In this document: in pieces, positions 5,039 through 6,269 of the stretch | Numbering within the stretch: position 1 is the stretch's first letter | Layout of the letters: each line of letters opens with the position of its first letter | Assembly (NCBI GenBank): GCA_026389055.1 | Contig: JAPLIO010000101.1 | Coordinates: 1 to 6,269 of the forward strand | DNA: 6,269 nucleotides | Direction of reading: 5' to 3' | From: Candidatus Melainabacteria bacterium | GTDB lineage: Bacteria; Cyanobacteriota; Vampirovibrionia; Vampirovibrionales; JAJTHC01 | The notes under the pieces: generated by a model | The model's input: the letters and a program-made list of their open reading frames with translations, nothing else | What the model was told of the DNA's origin: nothing | The model's database searches: none | Translations under genes and position numbers: made by a program

Positions 5039-5990
5039 GCCCCTGCGGTGGACGGAACGCATCGGCAGCTGCAGAGCAAATGCGATGGTCGTTCCTACCA
5101 TTAGTACGGCATTCACCCTCCTAATTGGTATGATAATAATACTCAATCAAGCCTGTTTGGCATTGGCACCGATACCAGTGCATGATGGGAAGGGGCAGTT
5201 AACCCAGCAGACTTCAGCCAAGAAATCGATCAAGAAACAGGCGAAACTTTCCACCAAGGCGATGGACTTTCCGCATGGCAAAACGTTTTACAATGGGTTG
5301 CCTGCTAGCCCTGAAATTCGCCCCCACGGCACGACAGATGCAATTACTGCTATGCAAGGCGGTAGTGGGAACGTTCGGTTAACACGAGAGCAGACGGGTT
5401 GGTTTTATCAAGCCCAGCAACCGTTGCGGTATCAACAATTGAAAAAAGAGTGGCTGCAAACCAACATAGGGGCGGTACCAACGCTTTACACGTTAGAACA
5501 ATTGGCGTATAAAGCAGCGTTTTTAGATGTGAAGGGTATGCCTGTTTGGATGCCTTTAACCACTTGGCGGATGGTGGGAACGCCCAACCCGTGGGTGGTT
5601 TCGCCGAGGGTTTCAGTGGGGAATAACACGGAACAGGCGGTGGTTAATTTGCGGGTGCAAACCGAAGTGAAGGTGAAGCTGGGGGTGTGGTACCCGAAAG
5701 TGCCTACGGCGTTGTTAGATGTTGAGCGGTTGCAGAAAACGGCAGCTTGGCTGACTGTTCAGCGGGAGATGCTTTATTTGAAGCCGTTGGTGGGCAAAGG
5801 GTTGCAGTTGGAAACGTTGCCTGCGGTTTCGATTTTAAGTTTATTGAAGGCTCACCCTGATAAGTTTCCGTTGGTGTTGCAGTTTTCGGTGTGGTTGTTT
5901 GAGGGTAAACACACAGACCCTTCAGATACGTTGGTGCTGGAACTACCTTGCCACCCCGATATTTTCGCTGTGCCAATTTACTTGTATTAA
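5016..5990 (+). CDS. Unrecognised exported or membrane-anchored protein
   Basis: I do not recognise a family. From ATG 5016 the protein has 324 residues. A hydrophobic stretch at about 25-51 ('TAFTLLIGMIIILNQACLAL') looks like a signal peptide or N-terminal anchor. Arg residues at 11, 15 and 20 precede it, so the rest should lie outside the cytoplasm. No canonical lipobox is present although a Cys lies in the segment, and Pro directly after ALA makes a signal-peptidase site uncertain. Residues 60-82 are Lys/Gln-rich. Residues about 125-185 are Trp/Gln/Leu-rich with likely helices. Residues about 190-324 alternate hydrophobic and polar residues as in a beta-rich domain, ending 'PDIFAVPIYLY'. 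ATG 5085 (301 residues) is an alternative start: it begins just before the hydrophobic segment and clears the terminator-like hairpin, but loses the positive charges. Neither start has a convincing Shine-Dalgarno sequence. Confidence 0.75.
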   Translation: MDGGMFFLPLRWTERIGSCRANAMVVPTISTAFTLLIGMIIILNQACLALAPIPVHDGKGQLTQQTSAKKSIKKQAKLSTKAMDFPHGKTFYNGLPASPEIRPHGTTDAITAMQGGSGNVRLTREQTGWFYQAQQPLRYQQLKKEWLQTNIGAVPTLYTLEQLAYKAAFLDVKGMPVWMPLTTWRMVGTPNPWVVSPRVSVGNNTEQAVVNLRVQTEVKVKLGVWYPKVPTALLDVERLQKTAAWLTVQREMLYLKPLVGKGLQLETLPAVSILSLLKAHPDKFPLVLQFSVWLFEGKHTDPSDTLVLELPCHPDIFAVPIYLY

Positions 5991-6185
5991 ATAAGAACGA
6001 TAGGCTTCAAGCTAAAATTTTACAAACCCTCCAGTCTCCAAAACAGACCGCAAGATGCCCAAGGCAAAAGAGCTTGGTTAGAAAAATGAGACGAGGGGTT
6101 AATTTAAGCTACTTTTTTTTAGTCATTTAAGGTAAACTATAACTATCGTTTTTTAGAATTGTAACCAATAGAAATTGACGCTTTC
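5991..6185. other. Intergenic gap before the ABC ATPase gene
   Basis: No gene is supported here. AGCTT (6071-6075) and AAGCT (6106-6110) could form a weak stem just before a run of eight T (6113-6120), possibly a poor terminator for the preceding gene. Downstream, TATAAC (6138-6143) resembles a -10 box but has no clear -35 partner. A small CCAAG/CTTGG hairpin lies at 6059-6077. Confidence 0.3.
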
Positions 6186-6269
6186 ATGCTTGCTACTGCT
6201 ACTTCACCCATTTTAGTTGTTGAAAATTTAAGCATCGGCTTTTCGGCGGATTTACCGCCGTTGGTTGAA
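6186..6269 (+). CDS. Start of a probable ABC-transporter ATP-binding protein (cut by right edge)
   Basis: The ATG at 6186 opens a frame of 28 codons to the window edge, ending 'FSADLPPLVE'. 'PILVVENLSIGFSADLPP' fits the first strand and A-loop region of ABC ATPases, where a motif like 'L-x-V-x-N-L-S-hydrophobic-G/S-[FY]' precedes the Walker A. The aromatic Phe in 'IGF' would be the adenine-stacking residue. The Walker A itself would lie beyond the edge, so the assignment rests on this short stretch, and the transported substrate cannot be told. There is no clear Shine-Dalgarno sequence before the ATG. Confidence 0.6.
   Translation, partial: MLATATSPILVVENLSIGFSADLPPLVE

Noticed and set aside
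5704..5976. Minus-strand frame of 90 codons
   Set aside because: It lies wholly antisense to the exported-protein gene, whose signal segment and full-length frame are better supported.
5948..6130. Plus-strand frame of 60 codons at the end of the exported-protein gene
   Set aside because: It overlaps the 3' end of that gene in another frame, has no ribosome binding site, and its Lys/Arg/Gln-rich peptide looks like translated intergenic sequence.

Overview
The window looks like bacterial chromosome of about 45% GC (estimated by eye), with short intergenic gaps rich in palindromes. The best lineage clue is MinD: stretches such as 'GLENRIVYNLIDVIEG', 'VKANDMMSVDDV' and 'VSTNKGEPVV' read like cyanobacterial-type MinD. 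An RNase HIII and two proteins I cannot place sit nearby. I infer, with moderate to low confidence, a non-photosynthetic cyanobacterial relative (Vampirovibrionia/'Melainabacteria') or a neighbouring phylum. No photosynthesis gene is present to test this.

Left half, all on the minus strand. A gene cut by the left edge (1-211) has its own plausible promoter. To its right are minE (473-925) and minD (1007-1954), transcribed minD then minE from a plausible promoter at about 1989-2016. Together they form the MinD ATPase and MinE oscillator that positions the division site; minC is not in the window. Upstream of minD, behind a probable terminator (2150-2192), is an unrecognised 341-residue protein (2249-3274) with two glycine/alanine-rich membrane segments and a hydrophilic domain between them.

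Middle. A gap of about 530 bp (3275-3801) separates the divergent halves. It holds the start region of the 341-residue gene, a dispersed palindromic repeat whose translation gives the familiar spurious peptide 'CHSERSRGIS', and two direct copies of a 26-bp repeat. Further copies of this 26-bp repeat lie in inverted orientation at 332-357 and, more diverged, at 4812-4858.

Right half, all on the plus strand. rnhC (RNase HIII, about 3802-4800) is followed by an unusually structured, G/C-run-rich intergenic region (4882-5038) with mutually exclusive pairings and a terminator-like hairpin. Next come an unrecognised exported or membrane-anchored protein (5016-5990) and the first 28 codons of a probable ABC-transporter ATPase (6186 to the edge).

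The genes do not form one pathway. minDE act in division-site placement and rnhC in RNA/DNA hybrid removal. The most unusual material is intergenic: a small repeat family that sits next to palindromic elements, and the folded region after rnhC. I see no CRISPR array, tRNA, rRNA, transposase or recognisable defence system.
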